Below are positions 25,362-36,921 of a stretch of DNA of 64,000 bases, piece after piece (within the stretch, counting starts at the first letter, position 1; each line of letters starts with the position of its first letter). The stretch is from positions 124,001 through 188,000 of the forward strand of contig NZ_JARBJP010000002.1 in assembly GCF_029309905.1 (NCBI RefSeq). Reading direction: 5' to 3'. A model generated the notes under the pieces. That model made no database searches. It had not been told where the DNA came from and was given only the letters and a program-made list of their open reading frames with translations. Both the position numbers and the translations under genes were made by a program. The DNA is from Brytella acorum (GTDB taxonomy: Bacteria; Pseudomonadota; Alphaproteobacteria; Acetobacterales; Acetobacteraceae).

Positions 25362-25609
25362 ATTGAGATGATGCCTGGTAAACGATCGATTAGGTTCGGA
25401 CTTTTCAAGCCATCAAGAATAGGCCTACACGGTGTCAGTGCGATCCGAGGACTGCCGAAACATCAGAATAGTTACTACTACTGATCAAAAAGTAGCGACA
25501 AATGACCGCGTTAGTCGGAACGACCACTCGTTCAGTTTTGACCCCGCGCCTCGCCACCCGACCCCAATCGGAACATTTACGCTCGTGGTGCACTCCGCTT
25601 CTGAATTTT

Positions 25610-25634
25610 GTGCAGTCGCCTTCTGAAAATGACA
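25610..25634 (-). repeat. Right terminal inverted repeat of the Tn402-type element
   Basis: Reads CTTCTGAAAATGACA at its outer side and is the complement of the left end with two mismatches in 25. It lies 73 bases before a separate serine resolvase gene. Confidence 0.9.
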
Positions 25635-25707
25635 ACATCCGAGGCTATCCGAACCCCAATTGTCGAGTTAACATTCCCGTCAAGTTTTCAACGTCCCGGT
25701 TGTGTCA

Positions 25708-26280
25708 ATGAAACAGCGGATCGGCTACGCACGGGTCTCCACGGAAGACCAGCATCTGGACTTGCAGCGCGATGCGCTTCAGCAGGCCGGGTGCCATGTC
25801 ATCTATGAAGAAGCGGCGAGCGGAAAGAACGCCTCGCGCGTGGAGCTGGAGCAGTGCCGTAAGGCTTTGCGCGACGGCGATACGCTAGTGGTGTGGCGGT
25901 TGGATCGGCTCGGTCGCAGCCTGCCTGATCTCGTGCAAATCGTCGCCGAGCTGGAGCGCTCCGGGATTGGCTTTGAGAGCCTCACCGAGAAGATCGAAAC
26001 CAACAGCGCGGCGGGCAAGTTGGTCTTCCACGTGTTTGCAGCCCTCGCGGAGTTCGAGCGCAGTCTGATCCGCGAGCGAACCCATGCTGGTCTGGCCGCA
26101 GCGCGTGCCAGAGGCCGCTCAGGCGGCCGCAAGCCAAAGCTTGGAGAGAAGCAGGTCCGCGAGATCAAGGCGCTACTTCGTGACCCTGAAATACAGGTTG
26201 CTGATGTAGCCCGGCGCTACGGCGTATCCCGAACCACCCTATACAAACATGTCGGTGTCGTGGCCCCACGGCACCCATGA
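25708..26280 (+). CDS. Serine recombinase (resolvase/invertase)
   Basis: 190 residues from the ATG at 25708; a GTG at 25702 is possible. The catalytic serine is in IGYARVSTEDQHLD, with VVWRLDRLGRSLPDLV, SAAGKLVFHVFAALAEFERSLIRERT and the C-terminal HTH VADVARRYGVSRTTLYKHVG. It lies outside the Tn402-type element, whose right end stops 73 bases upstream, in the place where the resolvase's own res site should be. It probably belongs to another transposon or to the island itself. Promoter and res may have been split by the insertion. Confidence 0.93.
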   Translation: MKQRIGYARVSTEDQHLDLQRDALQQAGCHVIYEEAASGKNASRVELEQCRKALRDGDTLVVWRLDRLGRSLPDLVQIVAELERSGIGFESLTEKIETNSAAGKLVFHVFAALAEFERSLIRERTHAGLAAARARGRSGGRKPKLGEKQVREIKALLRDPEIQVADVARRYGVSRTTLYKHVGVVAPRHP

Positions 26281-26338
26281 CGTTCAACGCACATAGCCGC
26301 TCCCAAGGAATCACAAGAATGCTGTCTCGGAGACCACA

Positions 26339-27856
26339 TTGAGCATCGAGAAAACCCTCTTCGCCGCCGCTGACAAGATGCGCGGCGCGATGGACGCCGG
26401 GGAATACAAGCACATCGCGCTTGGCCTGCTGTTCCTCCGCTATGTCTCCGAAGCCTTTGCGCGGCGGCATGATCTGATTGCCGAGGAGGGCGGTGATCCG
26501 GAAGACCGCGACGAATATCTGGCCGAAAACACCTTTTTCGTGCCGCCATCGGCGCGCTGGTCTTCACTCGCCGCGCAGTCGAAGGATGCCCGCATCGGCG
26601 TCATGATCGATGACGCGATGCGTGAGATCGAAGCCGAGAACCCCAGCCTCAAAGGCGCGCTGCCCAAGGTGTTCGGCCGTGAGAGCATCGACCGCGCCAT
26701 GCTGTCGGGCCTGATCGACCTTTTCTCGAATCTCAAGCTTGATGGCACTCGCGCTGATTTCGACCTGATCGGGCGTATCTACGAATACTGCATCGGCGAG
26801 TTCGCGAGCAGCGAGGGCAAGCGCGGCGGCGAGTTCTATACGCCAAAATCGGTGGTCGATACGCTGATCGAGATGATCGAGCCGACCCGTGGCCGCGTTT
26901 ATGATCCTTGCTGCGGCACGGGCGGCTTCTTCGTCCAGTCGGAAAAATTCATCGACGCCCATCAGGGACGCAATGACGACATCGCCATCTATGGGCAGGA
27001 GCGCAACCACACCACCTTTGGTCTGGCGCGCATGAACCTGGCCATCCGCTCGATCTTTGCCGATATCCGCTGGAACTCCGAGGGCACGCTGCTGCGCGAC
27101 GAATTTCCGGATGAGCGGTTTGACTATATCCTCGCCAACCCGCCGTTCAACATTTCGGATTGGTCGGGCAACCTGCTGCGCGAAGATGCCCGCTGGCGTT
27201 TTGGTGCCCCGCCAGTAGGCAATGCCAACTTCGCCTGGATCCAGCATATCCACGCGCATCTATCTTCTACGGGGATTGGCGGCGTGGTCATGGCCAACGG
27301 TTCCATGTCGTCGATGTCAGGGGGCGAAGGTGAAATCCGGCAGGCGCTGGTGCAGGGCGATGCAGTGGATTGCATAGTCGCCCTGCCGGGGCAGTTGTTC
27401 TACGGTACGCAGATTCCGGCCTGTTTGTGGATTCTGGCCAAGGACAAGTCCAACGGCATCGCCATGAGTGAGAAACTGCGCGACCGGCGCGGCGAGGTGC
27501 TGTTCATCGACGCCCGCAAGATGGGCGCACTGGTGCCCGGCTCGCGGAAACAGAAGGAACTGTCGGAAGACGAGATCCGCCGTATCGCTGCCGCCTATCA
27601 CGCGTGGCGCGGTGAGGCGCGCGAGGGGGCATACGAGGACGTGCCGGGCTTCTGTAAGTCCGCGACTCTGGCAGACATTGAGGGACATAACTTCGTCCTG
27701 ACACCGGGCCGTTACGTCGGCGCGGGCGCGGCCGAGGATGACGATGAGCCTTTCGAAGAGAAGTTCGAGCGGTTGATGGGGAACTTGCGGGAGCAGTTTG
27801 CCGAGGGGCGAAGGCTTGAGGCTGAGATTGAGTCTCGGCTGGAGGCGCTGCGATGA
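26339..27856 (+). CDS. hsdM: Type I restriction-modification methylase subunit HsdM
   Basis: N6-adenine methyltransferase subunit, 505 residues from a TTG at 26339 with GGAG eight bases upstream. The HsdM_N helical domain occupies about residues 1-130. The methylase core has the SAM motif YDPCCGTGGFF (about 189-199) and catalytic NPPF (about 267-270); GGEFYTPKSVVD precedes them. With HsdS it modifies host DNA, and with HsdR it forms the restriction complex. It overlaps hsdS by four bases. Confidence 0.96.
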   Translation: MSIEKTLFAAADKMRGAMDAGEYKHIALGLLFLRYVSEAFARRHDLIAEEGGDPEDRDEYLAENTFFVPPSARWSSLAAQSKDARIGVMIDDAMREIEAENPSLKGALPKVFGRESIDRAMLSGLIDLFSNLKLDGTRADFDLIGRIYEYCIGEFASSEGKRGGEFYTPKSVVDTLIEMIEPTRGRVYDPCCGTGGFFVQSEKFIDAHQGRNDDIAIYGQERNHTTFGLARMNLAIRSIFADIRWNSEGTLLRDEFPDERFDYILANPPFNISDWSGNLLREDARWRFGAPPVGNANFAWIQHIHAHLSSTGIGGVVMANGSMSSMSGGEGEIRQALVQGDAVDCIVALPGQLFYGTQIPACLWILAKDKSNGIAMSEKLRDRRGEVLFIDARKMGALVPGSRKQKELSEDEIRRIAAAYHAWRGEAREGAYEDVPGFCKSATLADIEGHNFVLTPGRYVGAGAAEDDDEPFEEKFERLMGNLREQFAEGRRLEAEIESRLEALR

Positions 27857-29153
27857 GTGTTTGGCCTGAGGTGAAAATTGAGGACGCGCTAGATGCTCTG
27901 ATCGATTATCGAGGCAAATCACCAAAGAAAGCGTCATCCGGCATTCCCGTCATTTCGGCTAAGGTCGTTAAATCGGGCCATATATCAGATGTCATAGAAC
28001 AGCGAATTTCCCCCAACTATTATCAAGAGTGGATGCGTAGAGGTATCCCTCAAGTCGGTGACGTTGTGCTGACCACCGAAGGGCCGTTGGGTGAGGTGGC
28101 CCGGTTAGACCGTGAGAGTGCAAATTTTGCTCTAGGTCAGCGTATTGTGACCCTGCGCGGAAAATCTGGATATCTTGATAATGGCTATTTGAAATATCTG
28201 CTGATCTCTCAGCCGATACAGGATCGCCTACATGGCAGAGCAACGGGCAGCACTGTTGCGGGTATTAGTCAAAAGTCCCTCCGTGAGATGGAGATTCCGG
28301 TCGCTCCTATTGAGGAGCAATGCGAAATTGCTGCCATTTTGGGTGCGCTGGATGACAAGATCGAGCTGAACCGCAAGACGGCGGCGACGCTGGAGGAGAT
28401 GGCGCGGGCACTCTATCGCTCGTGGTTCGTGGATTTCGACCCGGTGCGCGCCCGTGCCGAGGGCCGCTCGCCCGCCCACATGGACGCCGCCACAGCCGCA
28501 CTCTTTCCCGACAGCTTCGGCGAGGATGGGCTGCCGGAGGGGTGGGCCGTAAAGCCTTATTCCTATCTTATCGAAATACTCAGCGGTGGCACGCCAAAGA
28601 CTTCGGAACCGTCTTTCTGGGGAGGCTCTATCCCATGGTATTCGGTAGTAGACGCTCCCGCTGCGGGGCAAATTTTTGTCCACACAACTGAGAAAACCAT
28701 TACTTCAGAAGGGCTTCAAAATAGTCCTGCCCGCATAGTGCCTCGTGGAACCACTATCCTGAGCGCCCGTGGGACTGTGGGAAAACTAGCTATGGCTCCG
28801 TCCGATATGACGTTCAATCAGTCATGTTACGGCCTGAGAGGGCGAAGCAAGCCATTGATTGCGTTCACGTATTTCGCGACTTTTTGGGCAGTCGATCAGC
28901 TGAAGTCTATGGCGCATGGCTCGGTGTTTTCAACTATTACGCGCCAGACCTTTGAAGGCATCGAACTAACTTCGGCACCAAATCAAATATTGGATGCGTT
29001 CGAAGAACAAGTCGAATGCTGGCTCAGCCAAATAGATAACCTAGGCCGGCAAAGCCATACGCTCGCCACGCTACGCGACACCCTCCTTCCGCGCCTGATG
29101 TCCGGCGAGCTTCGGGTCGGTGCCGCGCGTGAACTGGTCGAGGAGGTCGCCTG

Positions 29154-29154
<1 letters not shown>
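27853..29154 (+). CDS. hsdS: Type I specificity subunit HsdS
   Basis: DNA-recognition subunit, 433 residues, with two target-recognition domains (about 1-165 and 215-385). A conserved helix ([35 protein letters not shown]) separates them, and a similar C-terminal helix ends in [16 protein letters not shown]. The recognised sequence is bipartite but cannot be predicted from this reading. Composition in the recognition domains is more AT-rich than hsdM and hsdR, as usual for these swapping domains. It overlaps hsdM by four bases and hsdR by one. Confidence 0.95.
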
Positions 29155-32225
<3,071 letters not shown>

Positions 32226-32575
32226 GAGTCGGAGAGTCCTTCTGATCGGAAGACGCTTGACATAAGTGCCAACGTTTCAGAGCGTGGCCGACAACTCGGC
32301 CGAACGATTGCCATATGCGTGAGCGGTCACTGGCAGGTAACGACGAACTTGCTCTCGATCGGCTGCCTGTCCTTTATCAGCCGGGGCCGGATTAAGACCG
32401 TCCCGTTCACTATCCAGAACAAACCTGTCTTTGACGGCAAAGGTTTCCTCCGGAAAGCTTGTTTACAGGAGTGGCTCTGGCATGCCAACATTACCCATTC
32501 GGCTGTATGACCAACGCGAGACTCGTCTCGACAACAGACCGACGTTAGAGGTCAACTAATGAGGCGTGACGCGTC
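32226..32575. other. Intergenic region between convergent defence genes
   Basis: 350 bases after hsdR and the 3' end of the zinc-protein gene. No gene-like frame or strong terminator was recognised. Confidence 0.4.
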
Positions 32576-33088
32576 CTACTTTGGGGTTTTTGAAAGCAAA
32601 CGCGTGATGTGGTCGAAGGCGGCAAGCTTGGCTTGACTGACGGTTGGAAAATTGCGGCGCGCATGCTGGACCCTTGAACCATCGACCTCCGCGATTGTGG
32701 CGGCGTGTCCGCCGCCGCGTTCGTAGACGGTGACGCGAAACCCATCGGCCTTGATCGTCGGATTCCCCTTGGCGGATGTCTTCCAGACGCGACTAAGCCA
32801 ACGCGCACGCTTTCCGGTGCGGCTGCGCATGGATGCTTCGCGTTCCCTTGCCGCGACCAAGCTCCCTTCCATATGTCCTGCGCAGACGCAACCGACCGCA
32901 AGGATCCCTGAATAGTCAGGATGCTCCATGTGGTGAACGTAGCGGATAGTCTGCGATTCGCACATTTCGCACTCCGTCTGTGGCTCGCCCAGGTCTTCAA
33001 TGTCGACGCAGTTCCAGCCCTTGTGCGGCACGCCTGGCATGGACCACTTTCCGCGCTGATGGCGAATAAGCTCTTCTTCAGTTGGCAT
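32576..33088 (-). CDS. Putative zinc-binding protein, 170 aa
   Basis: Family not recognised by name. Cysteines at C40-x2-C43 and C67-x-C69-x2-H72 (CEMCES and GCVCAGHM) look like a zinc site. A basic middle (REREASMRSRTGKRARWLSRVW) and a C-terminal domain with repeated basic and aromatic residues could bind nucleic acid. It is the last of three minus-strand genes (helicase, small zinc-finger protein, this one) with short spacing, so it probably works with the helicase. Placed among restriction and toxin genes, a defence role is plausible but not shown. Confidence 0.7.
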   Translation of the reverse strand: MPTEEELIRHQRGKWSMPGVPHKGWNCVDIEDLGEPQTECEMCESQTIRYVHHMEHPDYSGILAVGCVCAGHMEGSLVAAREREASMRSRTGKRARWLSRVWKTSAKGNPTIKADGFRVTVYERGGGHAATIAEVDGSRVQHARRNFPTVSQAKLAAFDHITRLLSKTPK

Positions 33089-33117
33089 ATTGACCCCTTG
33101 GGCGCCTTACCAGCGAG

Positions 33118-33351
33118 TCAATTCGCGAGTTCATCTGTCGGCTTGAGTTGCTGCAGCGCGGTCAGCTTGGCAAGGTCGCGCGCGATGATGGTCGCAGCAC
33201 AGGCCGTACAGTAGTGGTCCCAGCTTCGCCCATTCCGCACTTTCAATCGCGTTTCACCCATCGAGATGCGATGCTTCGCGTTTGCCTGACAGTTGTGCGA
33301 CTTCCCGGCCACATCCACGGCGACTTGGCAGATCAATGACTTAATTGCCAC
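33118..33351 (-). CDS. Small PARP-like zinc-finger protein, 77 aa
   Basis: It starts at a GTG (33351) that overlaps the helicase stop by 11 bases; GGAGAGAGAGG lies upstream. The ligand pattern is C21-x5-H27 and C48-x2-C51, with the motif KSHNCQANAKHRISMGETRLKV and SWDHYCTACA, resembling PARP-type zinc fingers that recognise DNA breaks. It is a separate gene here, between the helicase and the 170-residue zinc protein, so it may be the DNA-binding partner of the helicase. Confidence 0.68.
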   Translation of the reverse strand: MAIKSLICQVAVDVAGKSHNCQANAKHRISMGETRLKVRNGRSWDHYCTACAATIIARDLAKLTALQQLKPTDELAN

Positions 33352-35143
33352 CGAAGACCTCTCTCTCCGCTTGTGCCACGAGCCCCGCGAAATTCGCGTC
33401 GATCTGATCCAGCTCGGGGCGCGTGAATTCATGGCGCTGCCGGCTCGTGCGACCGACGGTAGCGTTGACTTGGCGGTCGATCGCGGCCTTCAGAACGATG
33501 AGGTTGTCGCGTCCGAGGCGCTGCCGATCGAGGTCGCGCCCGGCTGGGTTTATGCCACGCTGATGCAGGACTCGCGCAGCTTCGGTCCGCACCCGCATAT
33601 CGAGGCTGTCGCGCATCGCCTGACGTTGCGCCACCTTAGTGACGGGGACCGGCTGGAGAGCTTGGCGGGACGGGTCGAAGTCGCCGGCTATGATGCCGCG
33701 CTCTTGTAATAACCGGATCGCTGCAGCCTCGTCTTCTTCGAGCAGATGGATCTCTTCCAGCTGAACTTCGGACTGGGCGCGCACTTCCAGGTCATCCCAA
33801 GTTCGCGGTGCAGGCATGATTTCGCGTTCGCCCTGAGGATCGCCGGGATCAAGTCCCTCAAGCGGCAGCAGCTGATCGAAGTAAGCCTGGTCGGCTTCGC
33901 TGTACTGCTGGAAGTCGCCCCACTGCCTCGCGATGTTTGCTCCTGCATGGAAAACGACGACGCCCTGGTTCAGCACGTGGCCGGGAGCGTTCTGAACGAT
34001 TACCCGCATGATCCGACCGACGAACTGCACGAACGGCGACAGGTTGGCGAAGATGCTGAAAACCGCTGCCACCGCTAGGTAGGGATGATCGAACCCCTCG
34101 CCGAGTTTACGCACCTGCACGATGACATCGAGCTGATCGTTTTCGAGCTGCTGCATCACGCGCTGGTTGGCGGCGCTGTCTTCGCGTGAGTGCACGTATC
34201 CCGCGCGCTGGCCGCGTGCCACGTAGGCTTGAACGATTTGACGGCAGTGTTCGAAGTTCAACGCAGACGCAATGATCTTCAGCCGCCCCTCGCCGGTCTC
34301 GGTACGGAGCCGGTCAAGCTCACGAATCGAGGCGTCTACGATGGTGTTGAGCGTCTCCGTCGAGGTCACGATGCTGCGGCGAAAGTCCGCATCCGCCTCG
34401 CCGAGCCGCCTCACCTCGGCGAGGCCGACCTCGATTTCGGCACCGCCGTCGCGGCGCACATAGCGTAGTGTCCGCGGATTCAGCTGCACGGCCTTCAGTC
34501 TCTTGACGTACCCTTCCTGGATCGCTCGGAAAATGGGATATGAATACAGAACGCGACCCGCCATGATCTGGCCGTCGGCTCGCATCGGCGTCGCGCTGAA
34601 ATTGACGATTTTCGCGTTAGGGAAGCGCGCTTTCAGCGCGGTCCAGCTATCCGCGACACTATGGTGTCCCTCGTCGAAAAGTATCAGATCGAAGTAGTCC
34701 GCTGGCAGGGTTTGCAGCCAGCGGTTGCCGTCACCCTGCAATTGTTGGATGTTGGTTATGACAACGTGAGCGTCATCCAAATCGGCGCGGTTTGCGGTTG
34801 TGCCTCGGATCTCGACAGGCTCAGGATACGGAGCGCCGGCCAACACTTGGCACTTTTGATAAAACATTCCTTGGTTGCTGGGATTGAAGTCCGCTGCCAA
34901 CTGCCCGGCGATCGGTACGCCCGGCGCGACAACCAAAGTACGCGCTGACCGGAAGGCGAAGGGCGCGAGCGTGATCGTGCCGGACTTCCCGCAGCCGACC
35001 GGGAGAACGATACCCACCTCCCGTTCAGTCTCTCCCGGATTGCTCGCGTAGTTCACCAGCGCCTGGTAAGCCTCACGTTGCGGCGTTCGGATATTGCGAT
35101 TGCCGCCGATGTTGGGCTGCCGTGTCTGGAACGGATTGGTCAT
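33341..35143 (-). CDS. DEAD/DEAH-box SF2 helicase
   Basis: 600 residues. RTPQREAYQALVNY is followed by Walker A VLPVGCGKSG (about 47-56), VVAPGVPIAGQL, a DEGH box FDEGHHSVADSW (about 155), SATPMR, and the second RecA lobe with QVRKLGEGFDHPYLAV and FVQFVGRIMRV. The C-terminal 180 residues are unrelated to known nuclease domains by eye and rich in Gln, Glu and Arg. It resembles the ResIII helicases seen in restriction-like systems but carries no visible nuclease, so its effector could be another protein. It heads a three-gene cassette. Confidence 0.85.
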   Translation of the reverse strand: MTNPFQTRQPNIGGNRNIRTPQREAYQALVNYASNPGETEREVGIVLPVGCGKSGTITLAPFAFRSARTLVVAPGVPIAGQLAADFNPSNQGMFYQKCQVLAGAPYPEPVEIRGTTANRADLDDAHVVITNIQQLQGDGNRWLQTLPADYFDLILFDEGHHSVADSWTALKARFPNAKIVNFSATPMRADGQIMAGRVLYSYPIFRAIQEGYVKRLKAVQLNPRTLRYVRRDGGAEIEVGLAEVRRLGEADADFRRSIVTSTETLNTIVDASIRELDRLRTETGEGRLKIIASALNFEHCRQIVQAYVARGQRAGYVHSREDSAANQRVMQQLENDQLDVIVQVRKLGEGFDHPYLAVAAVFSIFANLSPFVQFVGRIMRVIVQNAPGHVLNQGVVVFHAGANIARQWGDFQQYSEADQAYFDQLLPLEGLDPGDPQGEREIMPAPRTWDDLEVRAQSEVQLEEIHLLEEDEAAAIRLLQERGIIAGDFDPSRQALQPVPVTKVAQRQAMRDSLDMRVRTEAARVLHQRGINPAGRDLDRQRLGRDNLIVLKAAIDRQVNATVGRTSRQRHEFTRPELDQIDANFAGLVAQAEREVFGGN

Positions 35144-35159
35144 CTTTTTCTTCCTTGGG

Positions 35160-35407
35160 TGGCAGGGAGCAGTGACGCCGGCTCATGGGCAGCTCTTTAA
35201 GCGTGCGCTCGACGTTGGCTGATGGAGCCGGCGATGGCGCTCCACGCCTTGTCTTGGGCTGCCTGAGGATGGCCTCGAGCAGTTCGGCCAGACTGGCGTG
35301 CCGGTCTTGCGCTTAGCTTCAACGATCCTGGAGGCAAGTCGATCTAAGTCAGGCTGGGAACCATCGGCAATCGCGCGTATTACTCTTTTAAGAATATCTG
35401 CGTTCAT
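35160..35407 (-). pseudogene. N-terminal remnant of an AAA-ATPase gene, frameshifted
   Basis: It starts MNADILKRVIRAIADGSQPDLDRLASRIVEAKRKTG, then a one-base loss at about 35298-35302 throws the frame. In the other frame the text continues HASLAELLEAILRQPK...ERTLKELPMSRRH up to about 35165. The pattern LxRLAxxIVExxRKxGHxxLAExLExIL followed by LKELPxSRR resembles the start of AAA ATPases that I recall encoded beside S8 peptidases. The ATPase core is missing, replaced by the helicase cassette. The start overlaps the upstream 42-residue gene (ATGA). Confidence 0.55.
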
Positions 35408-35532
35408 GCGATTTCATCTTTGCCCACGAGCCGTCGGGGGAGAGGCGGCTCGCCGATAGACTGAATTCCATTGCCAGAGGCTGCGCTGCGTATTGACTGC
35501 CGGATCGAGTGTTGCCGGAGCCTTACAGTCAT
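35404..35532 (-). CDS. Small protein between XRE regulator and AAA remnant, 42 aa
   Basis: It starts at an ATG overlapping the stop of the XRE gene (ATGA) and ends in a stop overlapping the start of the AAA remnant (ATGA). The overlaps at both ends are the evidence for it. The product is basic (MTVRLRQHSIRQSIRS...) without a recognised domain. Confidence 0.4.
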   Translation of the reverse strand: MTVRLRQHSIRQSIRSAASGNGIQSIGEPPLPRRLVGKDEIA

Positions 35533-35852
35533 GCGACGCCTTTTAGGCCGCGTTTGTGAACCAGATGCAACAACTTGAGTGCAGTGCCGGCGGGGTTTTT
35601 TTGCCCAATCTCCCATTTCTGAACGGTTGAAAGACTCGTGTTCAGTAGGCGCGCAAATACCGCTTGGCTAACGTGCGCGCTCTCGCGGATGCGCTTAATC
35701 TCGGCGGGCTCCAACGGTTCCACCGGTGACAGCCAAAGCGGGTTGATTTCGCGTAGCGTGACTTGATCAATTGGGCCGGCGTTGCCATGCCCTTTGGCCG
35801 TGCCGCGCACGGCTTCGATGTTGGGTGAGCCTGTCTTACGCATAGCGATCAA
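35529..35852 (-). CDS. XRE-family HTH regulator (HigA/NadS-like)
   Basis: 107 residues. The HTH is in EIKRIRESAHVSQAVFARLLNTSLSTVQKWEIGQKNPAGTALKLLHLV, as in antitoxins of the HigA/NadS group. The segment before it (PLEPAEIKRIRE) is also usual. No HigB/RelE-type toxin gene is beside it; instead it leads the broken operon with the 42-residue gene and the AAA remnant, so it was probably the regulator of that operon. An inverted repeat upstream is a likely binding site. Confidence 0.8.
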   Translation of the reverse strand: MIAMRKTGSPNIEAVRGTAKGHGNAGPIDQVTLREINPLWLSPVEPLEPAEIKRIRESAHVSQAVFARLLNTSLSTVQKWEIGQKNPAGTALKLLHLVHKRGLKGVA

Positions 35853-36172
35853 CTTTCCGGAACGCTGCCAAAAAATTTTAGATAAAATGTAGCACTAAGT
35901 GCTATAGTCAGACAAGCTGATTTTTCGATGTGGCGCCACCATCGTGGGCGCCTGCGCTACGTGTTACATAAGAGTGACTGGCACATGAGAGTGGCTGGCC
36001 GGGTTTGATCGGGCCATCCATTCGCGAACTCCGACTAGAGAACGAAAATGGTATTTTTCGTGGTATCTGCAGACATAAATCCCGCTAAGTCTTGAAAATA
36101 TTGGAATTAATTGGTTCATTGATGATTGAGTGGGAATGATGAGTTCTTCGCAGCGTTCCTAATCGACCTCCT
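35853..36172. promoter_or_regulatory. Upstream region of the XRE gene with dyad at 35891-35903
   Basis: AGCACT and AGTGCT form a 6-bp inverted repeat with one base between them, 38 bases before the XRE start. It is a fitting operator for self-regulation. The remaining sequence up to the doc gene shows no gene. Confidence 0.55.
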
Positions 36173-36592
36173 TCAACCTTGAGAACTCTCTATCAACTCG
36201 CTCAGGGAACACCGTCGGAGCCAAGCTGCGAACGCATCTTCCCCCATGGCACCAGACGCAAGAGCCACCATGGCTTCGACAGCTTCCGGGGCGCTAACCT
36301 GCACACGAGTTCCGTTCAAGCGAAGGAAAAGGACGCAGCAGCTCCAGGCTGTCCGTTTGTTGGCGTCATTGAAGGGATGATTGCGAGCAATGCCATAAGC
36401 GTAGGCAGCAGCCAGAGTCGCGGTGTCCGGGGGAGGCTCCTCAGCGTAGTGCCAGCGGTGTTCTGCACGGGCTAACGCGCTGTGCAGCAGATCTTCGCTT
36501 TTGAGCCCGTGGGCTCCGCCGTATTCCTTCAGGGCCTGATCGTGCATGAACAGCACCGCGTCGGGTTCCAGAAACTCCGGCACGTCCTGCAT
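36173..36592 (-). CDS. doc: Toxin Doc (Fic/Doc fold)
   Basis: 139 residues of the death-on-curing family, which phosphorylates EF-Tu and stops translation. The family motif is NHPFNDANKRTAW, with His72, Asn/Asp and Lys79-Arg80 in place. The N-terminal EPDAVLFMHDQALKEYGG and LAAAYAYGIARNHPF helices are as in Doc. The gene begins on the last base of the antitoxin stop region (1-base overlap), so the pair is translationally coupled. Confidence 0.92.
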   Translation of the reverse strand: MQDVPEFLEPDAVLFMHDQALKEYGGAHGLKSEDLLHSALARAEHRWHYAEEPPPDTATLAAAYAYGIARNHPFNDANKRTAWSCCVLFLRLNGTRVQVSAPEAVEAMVALASGAMGEDAFAAWLRRCSLSELIESSQG

Positions 36593-36819
36593 TAGCGCTT
36601 GGCCAGTTCCTGAAGAACATCCGCCTGCTCACGCAGCGTCTCGCGCGCCATCTGCATCTGACGCTCAAGTTTGAGATTGCGCTTCACCAGCTTGATGCCG
36701 TCGGCCATTTCGACCAGCGTGAGTTCCTGCCCGACCTCCAGACCAAGCCGGATACGTGTCTCCGCAGGAAGGGTGACACCGACAGAATTGCCCTGTTTTC
36801 GAACGACGACCGTTTCCAT
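36592..36819 (-). CDS. AbrB/MazE-type antitoxin
   Basis: 75 residues. The swapped-hairpin AbrB domain is METVVVRKQGNSVGVTLPAETRIRLGLEVGQELTLVEMADGIKL; the C-terminal helix (LERQMQMARETLREQADVLQELAKR) should bind and block Doc. It is transcribed before doc. Such AbrB-Doc pairs are an established alternative to Phd-Doc. It probably represses its own promoter through the dyad just upstream. Confidence 0.9.
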   Translation of the reverse strand: METVVVRKQGNSVGVTLPAETRIRLGLEVGQELTLVEMADGIKLVKRNLKLERQMQMARETLREQADVLQELAKR

Positions 36820-36831
36820 GGCCCATGCTCC

Positions 36832-36850
36832 GTATTACGATTCGTAATAC
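36832..36850. promoter_or_regulatory. Operator of the AbrB-Doc pair
   Basis: GTATTACG and CGTAATAC form a perfect 8-bp inverted repeat with a three-base spacer, 12 bases upstream of the antitoxin start. Confidence 0.75.
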
Positions 36851-36921
36851 GTAACAGGGCCACCTCAGCGGCGACAAGCGCAAATGCCCCTTTAGCAATG
36901 CTGATCAGACTGAATTGCGGG

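Larger units (their letters stand above)
13496..25634. mobile_element. Tn402/Tn5053-type transposon (about 12.1 kb)
   Basis: The left end starts TGTCATTTTCAGAAG and the right end is the inverted copy; the 25-base terminal repeats differ at two positions. A second TniA-site-like repeat ending CTGCAC lies at about 13563-13592. The tni module (tniA, tniB, tniQ, res, tniR) is complete. Where Tn402 relatives carry an integron or mer operon, this one carries a GNAT gene and a TauE/DUF1634/GntR cluster, with a Tn3-family element nested between them. The five bases outside each end (GCCTA and ACATC) do not match, so no target duplication is seen. Confidence 0.9.

Noticed and set aside
35853..36172. 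Missing HigB-type toxin gene before the XRE gene
   Set aside because: No open frame of suitable size or likeness was found on either strand.
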